Shown piece by piece: positions 46,187 to 59,000 of a stretch of 64,000 bases of DNA (position 1 is its first letter; each line of letters starts with the position of its first letter). The notes beneath the pieces were generated by a model. It made no database searches. It had not been told where the DNA came from and saw only the letters and a program-made list of their open reading frames with translations. A program made the position numbers and the translations under genes. Source of the DNA: Conus ventricosus (Eukaryota; Mollusca; Gastropoda; Neogastropoda; Conidae); the NCBI GenBank assembly GCA_018398815.1, contig CM031628.1, positions 3,055,667 to 3,119,666 of the forward strand. The letters run 5' to 3'.

Positions 46187-46856
46187 CACACACACACACA
46201 CACACACACAACACTGTATCTCCCCAGCCCTCTCTGTCTGTCTGTCGCTCTGTCTGCCTACATGTCTGTCTGTCTGTCTGTCTCTCCCCCCCCCCCTTTC
46301 CCTCTCTCTCTCTCTTTCCTTATCTTCCCACCCCTCCCCCTTCCATCTCTCTCTCCCCTATTTATTATCCACAAGTCTGTTGCACTATTCTACAGTGTAT
46401 GTTATAGTCCTTGCATACCTTGTCATGTAAGAACCTGCTCAGTTTGTCCATCCTAAATGTCAGGTGATATGTTATAGTCCTTGCATACCTCGTCATGTAA
46501 GAACCTGCTCAGTTTGTCCATTCCTAAAATGTCAGTGATATGTTATGGTACTTGCATACCTCGTCATGTAAGAACCTACTCAGTTTGTCCATTCAAAAAA
46601 ATGTCAGGTGATTTGTGCGAAAACGACTTGGGGGACAAACTGAAAGAAAAGAAAGTCTTTGTTTTATTCATTTTTGTTGTCTTTGTATAATAAGCAGCAC
46701 ATGATGAGAGTGAGAGTGTAAGTACACCACACATTAGAACATAAACAAACCCAGACACTTTGGATCAAACGCCGAAAAAACTCAATCAGCCAAAAATATG
46801 TCCATTTTTAAGAGAACAGACAGACTATGCATGGTGTGTGAGAGAAGGGTTTATAT

Positions 46857-46888
<32 letters not shown>

Positions 46889-46920
46889 ACAACAACAAAA
46901 AACAACAACAACTCGAAGAG
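45726..46920 (+). repeat. Large inverted repeat, right arm
   Basis: Partner of 40822-42015, with CA and CT microsatellites (46060-46350), three 75-bp units (46395-46615), and the CATGGTGTGTGAGAGAAGGG end followed by an AAC run. Confidence 0.9.
46856..46905. repeat. AAC microsatellite
   Basis: AAC repeats; the left arm has a much shorter AAC stretch at the same place. Confidence 0.93.
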
Positions 46921-47067
46921 GAAAAAGACAGTGGTCATAAAAAAAGACACCGTCCTCAACAAAGTTAGTAGTGGAAATTGTTTTTTTTTTCCGCTTTTTT
47001 TTTTCTTTTGGCAGATGAAGAAGACAGTGTAAAGTGCCAAAAAATGAAGAGGTGGGTTTGGCCTGCA

Positions 47068-47069
<2 letters not shown>

Positions 47070-47144
<75 letters not shown>
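47070..47144. repeat. 75-nt poly-G tract
   Basis: Uninterrupted G. The polyglycine and polyproline frames across it are not genes. Confidence 0.95.
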
Positions 47145-47145
<1 letters not shown>

Positions 47146-47746
47146 CGAAACTTGATGCCAAATTTTTAAAAGAAAAAAAAGTATTTTACTTTCCCAATTT
47201 TGTCTACAACAGTCAATCATGCGTTGTTTAAGTTCACGTAAAAACAGTTTTTTATAATCCACTCCACCATTTAATCAAACAAAAGCAAAGTCATAAGTTT
47301 CCAAACAATGTTTTATCGAAGATACCCAATTTGTTTGTACACTCTGATTTTTAGTACATCAAAGATATACACTAAACTCCAAAACTGTCCATTCTGTAAT
47401 CAGATCGAGGACAAAAATACATTTTAGATTGTTTGTCCAGCCAATAAAGATTTAAAAGATAAATACAGTTTGGCTCATACTAGAAATGTTCATCAAGTGT
47501 CGTTGCTTCTTTTACTGCAAAATGAAAAGAGAATTGTAGCTCGCTCTGTAGCTATGTTCATTAAGAGAGGAACTGTTTTCAGTTAACACACAAATGCGAG
47601 AGTAATTTCAGGAAGAACATTTTGTTATGCAAATATTTTCATTCATAAAATTTCAGTATATGCGCCGAGCGCGTGTGTGTTGTACTTTTGTTCTTGGGCC
47701 TCGTTGCACATAGGTCGGTGCGTTTGCAATTAAACTTTTTTTTTAA
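47145..47746. other. Anonymous A/T-rich DNA
   Basis: No gene or repeat recognised. Confidence 0.4.
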
Positions 47747-47831
47747 AGTTCAAATCTTTGCCAAGTCATTACTATGACAAAAAATTGTTAGCTTGCACTT
47801 GTTTTTCCCCTACTACTTAATTGGTCGGCAT

Positions 47832-47900
<69 letters not shown>

Positions 47901-47920
47901 ATATTATATATATGTGTGTA

Positions 47921-47954
<34 letters not shown>

Positions 47955-47990
47955 GTGTGTGTTTTGTTGTTGGTGTGTGTGTTCAGAAGT
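47747..47990. repeat. Dispersed ~95-bp element with TA and GT microsatellites
   Basis: Second good copy of the element at 28022-28115 (AGTTCAAATCTTTGCC…), followed by TA and GT runs. Confidence 0.85.
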
Positions 47991-50900
47991 GGTTAAGCAG
48001 ATAAAAAAAATGACAATGAATAAATGCAAATAAAAATATTTAAAAAGAAGGGGAGGGGTAGATTGAGGCAAAAGACCCCGTAAATTTAAAAGGGAAAATG
48101 CCCCCAAAAAGTTTTCGCTATAGGACGTAAAACCAACTATTTTCGGTAGATGGGGGGGTTTTGGGTTAAACGACACTGAAAACGCCCACCCTAACACTCC
48201 TCCTTTCCCTTCCGCCCCCCACAAACACATCTTAGTGTCTTTGTAATATTTTAAATTAGTCAAAAATTTACGTATTTCTTCGGGTGACGTTTTTTACCTT
48301 TTTAAAAAAAAAAGCCACCCTCCCCCCCTTTCCCTCTCCCCCCTCCCACAAACACCTTTTTGTTTGATATAATGACTAAAATTTTTCAAAAACAACCCGT
48401 TTTCTACCGGGCCCGGAACTCGACTTTTTTTTCCCCAAACATCCCCTTTTTTGAAAGCGGGGGGTTTTGAAGCAGCAAAAGCTTCGTAAGGGCAGGTCAA
48501 AACCTTTTTTTTTTCTCTCCTCGATTTTGACTCTCCTCTCTCACTCTCTCTCTCTCCTCTCTTTTCTCTCTCCCCTCCTCCTTTTCTCTCTGCGAGAACA
48601 AAACGAACAAACCCAAAACGATCAAATTTTAAATTGTAAAGGGAATAGAAAACTAAAATTTTTACATCCGAATTCAATGAAGAAAAAAAAAGTATGTTGT
48701 AAGAAACAAAAACCAACGGAGGGAGAGAAGAGAAAAGAGAGAGAGAGAGAGAGAGTCAAAGCAAAGTAAAAAAAATTAATTTGTCGGCCCTGGCCCATAA
48801 AAAAATTGAAGTGGCGAGCCAGATACCCTTTGAAAATATTACGACTATTAAGACATTGGTTTCTCAAACTCAGCGCCTTATACACAAACAGAAAAATATT
48901 CAAAATCCCCCTTTTTCATTTTCATTGACAAGATTCAAAAAAAGGGTTTGAATAATGATGGGTTTTGCAGTACTTATCAGTATCAATTCATCCCTCAAAT
49001 CGTTATATTTCGGGCAAAATAAAAAAGAAAATGAACTTCTTTTAAAGGGGCTTTTAAACAAAATGGACAATTGTTACGGTTTTTTAAAGAGTTTGATTTA
49101 TTTGCAAGTAGCGGGTTTTTTAAGAGAACATCCCGGGCCCCAAAATCTTGCAAGACATTTTCGAAAATAAAACTTTTTAAAAAGGGCTTAAAAAAAATAA
49201 ATTTTTTGGGAAAAAAGTAAAAAAAAAAAATTGATTATAGGCCTACAAAAAAAAATTAGGGTCCCCCGTGCAGCATGCCAATCTTTTTTAAAAATGGTAA
49301 ATAACCCTGATTTTTAAATTTCCCTGAAAAATTTAATTTTCCCTTTTTTCCCACGCCTTGTGCTTCCCAAACTTTTCCATACCAAAATTTTAAAAATAAA
49401 ACATCTCAAAACAACCCCCCCCCGTGACATAATTCGATTTTGCAATGATAAAAACAAAATTTAAAAGCTTTTTTTGGGATATCAAAGATTCTTCCATACA
49501 ACAATTTTTTTAGCCAATAACGAATCCCACGAAATAAGTGTTTACATAAAGGGGATGCCTACCATTTTCTCCAACCCGTTGCCTTGGCAACCAAGAGCCA
49601 AGAAAGAGAGAGACGTGTGAAAGAGGAAGTTTTTTGGCTGCTTTTGGGAAAAGGGGTGTAGACAGGATAATTTCAAAACTTAAAAAAGGAGGAGTGGGAG
49701 TTTGGGGGATGGGGTTTCGAGGGGGAGGTGGGGGGAAAGGGAAAAAAAAAAATTGAATGTGACAGAAAGAATCGTAAAAAAACACCCCTACAAAAATCGA
49801 AAAAACCGTAACGCTTATGTAAACAAATTTAAAGTACAACAAAAAACAAAATTTAAAAGTACAAAAAAGAAGAAGTAAAAAAATTGGGTTTTAAAAAGGA
49901 AGGGCTTTTTCTTGATGCAAGGTGCCCAGTTTTTCCCACATTTCCATTAAAAAAATGTTCCCCAAAATTTTTTTTCTGAAAAAAATTTTTGATGGGGAAT
50001 GAACCCGGGGAGAAAATTTTTGCATCCTTTGACAATGAAAAAAATTTAATTTCAAGTGTGATCATTTTACCCACAATGCAAAAAACCTTTTTTTTTTGGG
50101 GTTTTTTTTTTAAAGAGAATTTCGTTTAAAAAACACAGTCTAAAAGCAAACAAAAGGGGATTTTGTTTGGGCTACAATGATAGAATAAGAATTGAAAAAC
50201 TTTTGGAATGTTTTTCAAAGGGAAATTTTTTTTTTTAAACATACATCTTCTTTTCAGTGGGAAATCCCTTTTCCAAAATTTTTTCCCCCTTGCTTTTTTC
50301 CCAAGGAGACTACGTTTTCCTCAGTTGAAAGGGAGATGGAGAGTTTTGGGAAGCTTACCCTCCCTTTTTTTTGCCCCTTTTTTTCCGGCTGCTTTTGTCG
50401 CCATTTCACGGCCTTTTATTCACAGTAAACTAAACCCCGAAATTAAAGGACATGCATTTTACAAAAGAGCCAAGGGTAAAAAAAAAAATTGTAATCGAGG
50501 TCGGGCCCGTATTTTTGCTATCCAAATGTAAAAGTGAACTAGATTTTAACTCAAATATTTTTATTCAGAAGAAAAAAGAAGCATTCCCTCTTCCCAAAGT
50601 TGACTTTTTTTGGGGGAAAGCTTTGGGACAGAGACACAAAAGAAATCACAAAGCCTTGGGAAACCTTCATTCAGCCCCAACTTTCTGCCCCAGGTGGGGA
50701 GGGGAGAAGGGGTCGAGGTAGGCTAAAAAACCCCCTTTTTGGGGAAATTTGTGCTCTTTCCCCATGCATGGACAGGAAAACCTGTCATACATTTCTGTCT
50801 TGAAAGACCCCCAGACCCCAGAAAAGGGCAGAAGGAAAATAAATTTTATGTGCATGGGGAGTAAGGGGAAAAACTGCTTTTAAAGGGAAAATTGGCGATT

Positions 50901-52029
50901 TTAAAGAATAAAGTAACCCCGGCGTCGGCACTATCCCTCCCCCCCCCCCCCCCCTTTTGATATGCAAAGGGGGGGGGGGAAAGGGGGGAGGTAGAGAGGG
51001 CGACCACCATCTGCCCCCCACCCCTCCACAAAAAAGGGAAAGCAAAAATTTATGGCCCAAATGGATAATGGTGCCCCTCCTCTCTCTCCTTTTTCGCAGG
51101 AATTCTTTATTCAGTTGGGTGTTGCCTCTGATGTAGTCTTCCGCTGACCGTTTGGTCTTTGGGCTCATGAACAAGGCTGCCCTCTTGAACCCACTGAAGG
51201 TACCACGTCCAACCCAAAGGGGACTTTGTGGGGAGGAAACCCCCCGTGAAGACGGCACCGAGTTCGAAATTTAAAGATCCGATTCTTTTTGTAGCATTTG
51301 GGGGCTGAAGGGGGAAGAGATGGTGTCCCCGCTTTTCAAAGCGGGAAATTCCAAGAAGGGGGCTGCAGGGGGGATTTGCTGCACAGCAGGAACTCCCACA
51401 CGCCGGCTCAGCTGAGTGAAGGTTCACAGATACAACTGAGCGAAAAAGGGGCCAAATGGGGGTACACAAAACACCGTGTTTTTCTACTTGGGCAACTGGC
51501 ACACACAGGCAGACTATTTGGTCACACAAAAGGGGAAAAGAGGGGGAAAAGAAAAGGGAAAAACGTGTTCGAACATCCCACCCGTTTTTTGGATAAAGGG
51601 GCCCTCAGAGCGGGCAACATGAAGGGCTTCAGGATGGATTCCCAGGGTTCCCCATCACTGCTACTGAAGGGTTTAAATGTTATTTTTTTCCCAAGTTTTT
51701 TCCCCTTTTTTTCCCTTCCTGCTTCTTTCCTCCCTCCCCCCCCCTCCCCCCCCTTCATTATGATTTTTTCTTATTTACAAAATTTAATCTTTGCAAAGTC
51801 ATTAATGAATGATAAAAGAAATTTTAAGCCTGCCCCCTTTTTTTTTCCCCCCCTACTAAATTGTTTCACTACTACTAAATTGATCCCCCCCCACAAAAAA
51901 AATTTTTGATCCCTTTTTCATCTTTGGGGGATCCTAAAACTGGGCCAAAATTGTCCCCTTTTTTTTTAATCTTTTTTGCATGAAGTTTTTTAGTTTTTCA
52001 GCAACTTTTTTCCCCCCCCCACTTTCGTT
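47991..52029. other. Homopolymer-biased DNA, no supported gene
   Basis: Runs of A, T, G and C of 4-10 nt are far more frequent than in 33-47 kb. CT (48530-48595) and GA (48735-48757) runs and a C/G tract (50940-50983) occur. The longest frame (minus 51107-51529, 140 codons) has no recognisable domain. A degraded copy of the ~95-bp element lies at ~51775-51880. Confidence 0.45.
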
Positions 52030-52310
52030 TGATTTCATTACTCCCTTTCACTGGTTTGTTTTGGGGATGCTTTTGGATTTTTTTTTTGCACCCTTTGGGT
52101 GGGAGAACCCCCGGGTTTATGGACTGGGGTGTGTCCCCTTTTTTGACGCCAGGAGCGCAAATACAACCGGCGTGTCTCCCTGATAAATTTCCCCGACCCA
52201 GCGACAAAAGGGCCTGGGGGCGGGCAAACAACTATATCTCCCTTCAAAGGGGATTGCGATGGTTCCCTTATGCAGAAAGTGAAGATTTTTCATATCTGTA
52301 CAAGGCCAAA
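52030..52310 (+). repeat. Dispersed repeat, partner of 62100-62350 (inverted)
   Basis: The plus strand here and the minus strand at 62100-62350 share GACGCCA…, TGTCTCCC…, CCCGACCCAGCG, AAAAGGGCCT and TTCGAGGGGGATTG-like and GGTTCCCT(T/C)ATGCA segments in order. Confidence 0.7.
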
Positions 52311-52414
52311 AAAATAATTTTCTAAATTTCATGTCCCCATTTTCTCCATTTTTCAAATTCCCCCCCCCCACCCATTTCCCCCCTTTTAGACAGCTAAAGG
52401 GGTGGGCCCCTGAG

Positions 52415-52446
52415 CTTGCCCCCCCCCCCCCCCCCCCCCCCCCCCA
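52415..52446. repeat. Poly-C tract
   Basis: About 26 C in a row. Confidence 0.9.
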
Positions 52447-55440
52447 CTATTAGTTTTATTGGGCTATGTGGGTATTTTCTGACTTTATTAAATTTTTAAA
52501 AAGGGTTTTGTCCCAGTCTTGAATAAAATTTTACTCTGGGGTTAGGTTTTCTTAGGGGAACAAAATTTCCCCCACTTTTTACTGTAAATTGTTCACAAAA
52601 ACAGCACACAACAACACACACACACACTTTAATATATATAATAAAATATTATATTTTATATATATATATGATGTAAAGGGAGGGATATCAACCGGCCTGA
52701 CGTTCAGTAAACACCCTGAACAATAAGGGGCGGGAACGACCCACTATTTTTAATAAGCTTACTTTCCCCAGGCACGAACACACACAGAGGATTCTGCATG
52801 GGTTTTGAGAGACAGGACACCATAAAAAATAATAAAAGGGAACACGAGGTAAATTTGAAAAGAAAAAATGAAATAATTTGACCCCATACATAATACATAA
52901 ATGTGGAATCTCAACACTAACCATTTAACAGGGGAAAATGGAGATAAAGAAAAGAAAATTATACAATCTCTAAAAGATTTTTTCCTTAAACCCTTTAAAT
53001 GGTGGAACTACACAGGCCAGCACTGTTCTGAATGTTGGTATGGATTGAATTATGCCACTGAAATCTTTTTGCTGTCAAAACTTTTACCAAAAACATTGGG
53101 CCCTTTTTTGGTTTTCCCCGAAAGGGCGAATAAGTTTTAAAACCCCAGAAGTTTCCCTGATATTTGAAGGCCCGTCGAAATAAAAAGCCCCAAAGGGCCG
53201 CAGTGTTCGGAGGGGCCAATTTTTTGCATCGACGGGCTCAGTGGTAGTCGCCCTTTTTGTTTGGCCCAAAAATTTGCAAAATCGAAATCAAGTTCTATAA
53301 ATTTAGGGTTCCAGACCAAACAGCCATTTTAAAAATTAAAGGGAAAATAAACGGCTAAAGAGGGAAATTTTGGCAAAAGTAAAGGGGAATTTTTGGTTTT
53401 TTTAATTGGCTAAATCAATCCTTATACTGAAACAAAATTGGGTTTTTAGACCCTACCTATCTCTGGGGGGGGAAATTTAGCCTTTTCCCCCGATGTGGGC
53501 CTAGCTTTTAATCTCGCCCTGAACCTAGCCCCTGAGCCCGGCGCCCTTTTTTTCCTGACGTGCATTTCCCCAACAGCGCTCGCTTTATGGGGTTTGGGGG
53601 GTTTTGGGCCCTATTTTGAAACGGGAAGAAAGAGACATCAGTCGGACCGGTGTTTCTCCCTGTTTTAAAAGGGGATTTATAAAATTTGGGACAGCCCCAT
53701 GTTTTGTATTAACAAAGACTTTTTAAAAAACCTTTTTTTTTCTGCCGTTTAATACATCATCTGTATTTGAACGGGTTTAAATATTCTTGTGAAATAAACA
53801 AAATACAATATAAAACCTGTGCATCGCTATTTCCCTGTGCACAATGGATTCTTTTCCCTTTCAATTTAAAGGGAAAGAAAGACTTTTTTTTAAATTTTGT
53901 TCACTTTTAGGATTAATGGGAATCATGAAAACCCGGGAATTTTAAGGGCAAAGAAAATCAAAAATTTTATTTTTGCCGTATATAAGGGTTAAATTATTAT
54001 CGCACAGAAAACACTTCGGGGCCCCAGATCGGGGAAGGTCAAACCCTTTTTCCCCGTACTACATCAAAATAGACATTGCGACCTCATTCAACAAAAAAGG
54101 GCCCCAAACTCTGAACCGAAACATTGCTTACATGTTCCCCGGGTTAATGAAACCCGAAAGGGAAAAAAGGGTATTTCGGCAACATAAAATTTTATGCAAA
54201 ATTAAAACCCTTTTTTCATGACATTTTCCCCCAAAATTACTGAAATAGCAGACAACTTCAGTATATTTTACGAAGGACAGTCGAGTCAAAGAAAAAAACC
54301 CCTGATAACCCGTTGAGGCCCACGTACCATATCCAAAAACAAATAGATTGAAATAGGAAACCAGCACCCCTCCTTTAAACATTCAGAAAAACACACAGAA
54401 ATTTTCCCAAGGGTGCAGTCATGGACAAAACAGATACATGAAAAAAAGACCCCCAACGGGGACTTTTCCCCTGCCAGTGGCCATGCTTTTCGATCAGTCC
54501 CTCCCTAAAACCCTTAAGTCGTTACTGGGGGTTTCCAAACACTGACTTGAATTATTTCAAAACCCCGAAAAGACAAGCAAGACCCAAAAGGTATAGAAAT
54601 CCCACCGCCATGCAAAAGTAAGTAAAACCCCAGGTGACATGAAAAAATTTTGAATCGCAATCCTGCCGAGATAGAAAAAACCATGATCAAAGTTCGGGGA
54701 AAGGAAGTGGGAAACTACCAGATGAAAAAACTTCATCAACAACATCACAACCAAAAACCCATTGAAACCCAAAAAATCGGAAAGGGTCAAGGAATTAAAG
54801 TTTTGGGGGTTTGTTATAACTTTTCAAGTATGGTGGGGATGTTTCATAGTTTAAAAACCCCAAATGGGAACAATAGGCCCCTGAAATGACTGATTTCAGA
54901 TCGACCCAAAAATGACTGAAACCGTTTTTTTTTTTTAGAAAACGGTAAGAAACCTACGTAAAAAGTTACAATAACACATTGGGCAAAACTTCAAATATAT
55001 AAAAGCATCCCAAAAGGTATGTTAGCACGGGACATAATTTAATACATCTTGTTGGAAATCTTTGGGTTTTAAATAGAACGACAATCAAACATGCAGTTCG
55101 AACTGTCTAGAAAAAGTTTGGCATGTTTTGTTTCGAGGTGGTAGAGGTCTTTTGAAGCAATGTGAAAAGTTGTGCAAAAAACGATCAACATGAAAAAATA
55201 ATCCCTAAAATGCTCGAAAGGGTTTATAGTTATTGTTTTTTAATTTCATTCAATTCAAATTTTCTTGTTAATCTCAACAAGAGAAATTTGTTTTCATGTT
55301 CAAACCGTGAAAGTCCTTTTACAGATTAAGGGCAATGACAATTTTGACACAGTAAATTTCCCCAAAAAAAAATAATGCATTTTAATTAAGAAATTTTAAA
55401 AGGTTAAGATAGGTATAAAATACACAAGTATAAAATACAA
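52447..55440. other. Homopolymer-biased DNA, no supported gene
   Basis: A short CA/TA stretch occurs at 52608-52670. No domain recognised in any frame. Confidence 0.4.
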
Positions 55441-55474
55441 GAATTTTCCCCCTGTAACACACACACACACACAC

Positions 55475-55516
<42 letters not shown>

Positions 55517-55980
55517 ACACACACCCACACGTACACGGCGTTTCAACCCCATCCCCAGGGATTGGGCAGTCAAATTGTGCAAAACCTACATACACAAAAG
55601 CAAGCAAACACACACGCCCCACACCCAAACATACACACAAACGTGCCCACACACCCCACACACACACACACACACACACACCCACAACACCCCCACACAC
55701 AACACACACAAAAACGCACACGCACGCAAAGCACACAACTCCAAAAACATCATATCACATATCATATATCGCACAAACGAAATCCAAAAACACATGTATA
55801 ACATAAAAAGCATGAGGGTAAGGGAATATAAAGGCTAATATAGTTTTAAAAAGCACAATCCAGGAAAAAAGTAAATTTAAATTTTTGATTGACACATATC
55901 ACACATTTCCACAAATGCACACACAACACAAAACACACACACACACCACACACACACCAAACACACACACACAACCCATT
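55441..55980. repeat. CA microsatellites in three blocks
   Basis: CA-rich runs at 55458-55535, 55600-55735 and 55910-55975, with short anonymous spacers. Confidence 0.93.
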
Positions 55981-56059
55981 AAAAGAAAAACCAAAACAAA
56001 GGGGAATAAAATAAGCATGTAGTTTAAAAAAAAAAAGAATGAAAAAATAAGTTTAAAAA

Positions 56060-59000
56060 TTTAAGTCTGCTTGGAAATAACAAAGAAGGGATTAAATTTT
56101 AGACACTCCAATAGGAACCCATCCTGTTTTTACACTAGAGGGTAGGTTAAGGAGAAATTGTTTCAAGAGTTATGCAAACGTAGCAATTTAAAAAATTATC
56201 ATAGCATAGCAAAAGTAGCGGGGTCAATATAACAAGGGGAGAAATTTGCCATAAATCGTTAGATACTGAAAGACAGGGGTTCTGAAATATTTACAATTTT
56301 AAAATGTTGGCCAGCGTCCCCCATTTTGCCTTTGGGGTTCTCCCAGGGGGGGGGGTAGTTGAAGCTAGGGGAAAGGTGATTTTGAAAAACGATCTTTCCT
56401 TTTGAAAAGTTCACGAAATGCCCTTTGGTGTAGCAGGATTATCAAAATTTGGGGAAATCCTGTTTTTTCAGGGGATAGCAACTAAGATGATAAGAAAATA
56501 ATTGAATTCCAGACAAACCGGGAAAGGCAAACCCAATTTTTATACCCCAGAGGGGATGGCTAAGGGGAAATCTTTTCAAAAGTTTTTATGTGAAGAAAGA
56601 AACGGACTTTTTTGAAATAATTCCTTTAAATGCGGGAGATTGTTGGGGGGGGTTTCGGGGCGGGTTTTAAAATCCTGTTCAAAAAAGATCATTGGAAATG
56701 AATAAAAGTGACAAAAACTGCTTTCATTGCAGAACAACCCGAAAGATTTTTCAAAAGTTTTGGCCCGCAATGTTGGGGTTTGGGAAGTTAGGTTTTTAAA
56801 AATTGTGCAAACGGACTGCTAAAGTAAGGCTTTTTCCAAGCACAGGGGGGGGGAATAGCTTTATTTTTTTAGAGGCGGGAACCCCGTAATCCAAGGTTTT
56901 CGGTTTTGAATCTCTGCCCGGGGCCCTTTTGGCACAGGGGGGGTTTTTTCCCCCGAGTTTTAAAATTTTCTGACTCCATTTCCCATACGTCCTTTGAGGG
57001 GACTAAAACCGAGGGGTTTCCCTGTGGGGAACGCATGCATAACATCTTGCGCACCCCGTAAAAAAACCCTCACCAAATTTTGGGAAAAGAAGGCCATTTG
57101 CTGTTTGGGGGGGGGTGACCCCCTTTTCACATAGCCTTTTCAAACCCTTTCCCCCAAGACGGGGGTAATGGGGTGCTTTAAATTTGGGGGGATAAAAAAA
57201 ACGGGCATACACACAAAACTCCACCCCCTTTGTTGGGAAAAGATAGGGTTGAACTTTCCTTTCCTTTTAGGGAGTGTTCGCAGGAGTATCAGCCTGCCTA
57301 CGCCGAAGAAGCCTCCAAAACATATGTAGATATTGAAGCATTTTTATAGGTTTAAAAATTTTGGGCGGGAAAAAGTTAGAAATTGAAAGAGAGCGTTCAA
57401 AAAATTTTTTTGAAATTCGAATTGGGGTTTGGGTAAAGTCCCGCTACACTTTAAAACCAAAAAGGGTAGGTGGGAAAATTTAAACTACATGAAAAGTTAA
57501 AGTAAACACCCATCACCAAACGGAAATAGTTTCCTGAAATGGGTGGAAATGTTTTTGGTTTTTTGTGTTTTTGGGAAAACCTGTTCGGAAAAAATAGGAA
57601 ATGAAAGAGTAATTAGAAAAGGATTGGGAAATTCCCGATAATTTCCCAAAATGACCCCACCCTGTTTTTGACATTAAGGGTAGGTTTTTGGGGGAAGGTA
57701 TGTCACAGTCCCTGCGAAAACGATCGCACCGTCAAAGATATGTTTTCCCAAAAACTGGGAGAGATGTTACAGCAAATTTCGTTTTGCCAAAAATTCTGTT
57801 CGGAAAATCTTTCAAAATTGGAACAAAACGGGTTGTAAAAAATTACGATTTTTAAACTGAACCCTAAATTTTTGGCTAAGTGTTGATTTCTTAGAGGGGA
57901 GGGATAGCTGGGGGGGTTTGTGAAAAAGCAAAAGCAAACAGTATCAAACTATTTGGGAAAAAGTCTGTAGAAGGTTTTTAGCTGTTATAGGATTAGTATG
58001 GGGTAAAATCCCCATCGAAAAAAAGAGAACAAATGGGAAAGGGGAAAAGACTTAAAAAAAAAAAACAACTGTTAAAATTTCCCGATAAATCCAAAAAGGT
58101 TGCCCCTGCTTAAATACAAAGAGCGCAGGGGTTTGGGGAAAGTTTAAAATTTTAAAAGTTTTTTGGAACCCCGATCGCTCACTCGGCAATATATCGAAGC
58201 ATAGTTAGATATTTCATAGGTCTAAATCAGCAGAAACGAAAGAGAACGATTTAAAAAAAGGGCACGAATTCCAAAAATGGTTTTCCCGCACCGACCGCTT
58301 AGAAAAGGGGGGGTTGGGTGAAGCTGTTGAAAAGGTAAAGCATACATGAACACGCTACGTGAAAAGTTCGCCAAAAGCTGTGGATTTGCATCACTATTTT
58401 GTGATAAATGGAAAAGGGATTTCAACATGAACAAAGCTACGTGGAATAGTTTCCCCAAAGGGTGGGTGGGGCATCACATTTTGTGATAGAAATTTCCCCC
58501 TTCAAAAAAAGATAGAAAATTTAAAGAGAGTGATTATAATGTTATTTAAAATTCCCGGGGCCCGTCCCGAAAGGCCGACCTGTTTTTTTTAAAAAGGGTA
58601 GGGTTGGGGAAGTTTATGCGAAAGTTAGCCTTTACGATCGCACACCAAAAAATGTGTGAAAGAATGGTGTAACGTTCTGGGTTTCCAAAATATGGCCCAA
58701 AGTCGGGGAAATTTAATCGAAAATTTAAAAGAGTAATTCTAAATTACTACGAATTCTTAAAATGGTTTCCCCATTGGACATTAGAGGGAAGGGGGGTTGA
58801 AGCCCTGTGAAAATTTAGGGGAACAAAATCTTAAATATGTGAAATAATTCTCCCCAAAAGTTTTAGGTGTTGTAGGATTATTTTTGTAGTAGAAATCCCG
58901 TTTTGCAAAAAAAGAGAGAGAAGAAAAGAAAAGAGAGAGAGAGAGAGAGAGAAGAGAGAAGAGAGAGAAAAAAAAAAAAAAAAGAAGAAAAATAGCAAAT

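Noticed and set aside
47062..47144. CTGCAG followed by poly-G, resembling a G-tailed cloning junction
   Set aside because: There is no vector or linker sequence on either side; the PstI site is probably chance.
51107..51529. 140-codon minus-strand frame
   Set aside because: No recognisable domain, and it lies in homopolymer-biased sequence where frames cannot be trusted.
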